Below, piece after piece: positions 6,378-6,489 of a DNA stretch of 6,489 nt (within the stretch, counting starts at the first letter, position 1; each line of letters opens with the position of its first letter). Source of the stretch: Bacteroidota bacterium (GTDB lineage: Bacteria; Bacteroidota; Rhodothermia; Rhodothermales; UBA10348); NCBI GenBank assembly GCA_004356265.1, contig SMXK01000157.1:1-6489 (forward strand). Reading direction: 5' to 3'. The notes under the pieces are model-generated. The model was not told the origin of the DNA. It saw only the letters and a list, made by a program, of their open reading frames with translations, and did not search any database. The position numbers were made by a program, and so were the translations under genes.

Positions 6378-6489
6378 TGCAGAAGATACAAAATTATATA
6401 GGCGGGCGTCATCTGGATTCAGTGTCCGGAAATCGATTGGACAATATGAATCCGTCAATCGGTGAGGTTTACGGGTCTTTACCGGACTC
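6377..6489 (+). CDS. Aldehyde dehydrogenase, N-terminal fragment (3' end outside window)
   Basis: Only the first 37 residues are in the window. They read as the N terminus of an NAD(P)-dependent aldehyde dehydrogenase: QNYIGGRHLDSVSG (the usual 'NFIxGxFxxxxSG' opening), then MNPSIGEVYGSLPDS (the usual 'NPATGEVxxxVPxS'). The NPS.GEVY..(V/L)P.S wording is closest, among those I remember, to the hydroxymuconic/2-aminomuconic semialdehyde dehydrogenase group (human ALDH8A1 has DPSTGEVYCRVPNS). That would place it in aromatic ring-cleavage or kynurenine catabolism. The catalytic Cys and Glu lie beyond the window, so substrate class is an inference. The ATG shares its A with the last base of the SDR stop codon (TAATG), pointing to translational coupling, and a GGGCAG sequence just upstream may serve as ribosome binding site. 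Confidence 0.85.
   Translation, partial: MQKIQNYIGGRHLDSVSGNRLDNMNPSIGEVYGSLPD

Overview
The window looks like chromosomal DNA from a Bacteroidota-type bacterium, possibly the Rhodothermia/Balneolia side of that group. This is inferred from several things. The secreted S9 peptidase and the DUF6588-like outer-membrane-type protein are styles common there. Start codons have weak or no Shine-Dalgarno sequence. One promoter candidate fits the Bacteroidota pattern (TTG, N20, then a near match to TAnnTTTG). Base composition looks close to balanced. No phage, transposon, CRISPR, tRNA or rRNA signal is visible.

Layout: (1) positions 2-253, plus strand, the C-terminal tail of an unrecognised gene that begins outside the window and contains a perfect 22-bp DNA palindrome. 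(2) Three minus-strand genes, in transcription order: a large secreted S9-family serine peptidase (2508-5459) with a strongly acidic, repeat-built insertion; a cytoplasmic coiled-coil protein (1479-2432); and a secreted, probably outer-membrane beta-barrel protein of DUF6588 type (281-1348). The last has its own promoter candidate, so the three need not form one operon. (3) Divergent from the peptidase, a plus-strand operon starts with an atypical short-chain dehydrogenase/reductase (5589-6377). Its stop codon overlaps the start of an aldehyde dehydrogenase (6377 to the window edge).

Functionally, the minus-strand genes point to the cell envelope or periplasm: peptide breakdown and an outer-membrane protein. 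The plus-strand pair looks like the start of a catabolic operon. The SDR keeps the nucleotide-binding motif but has Ser and Arg where the classical Tyr and Lys of YxxxK belong. The first 37 residues of the aldehyde dehydrogenase resemble the hydroxymuconic/aminomuconic semialdehyde dehydrogenase group, so a tryptophan/kynurenine or aromatic ring-cleavage pathway downstream is plausible but unproven here.

No clearly new multi-gene system is visible. The points most worth a second look are the acidic insertion in the peptidase, the degenerate SDR active site coupled to an aldehyde dehydrogenase, the palindrome in the first gene, and the unassigned coiled-coil protein. Intergenic gaps are all short (27, 130, 75 and 129 bases).
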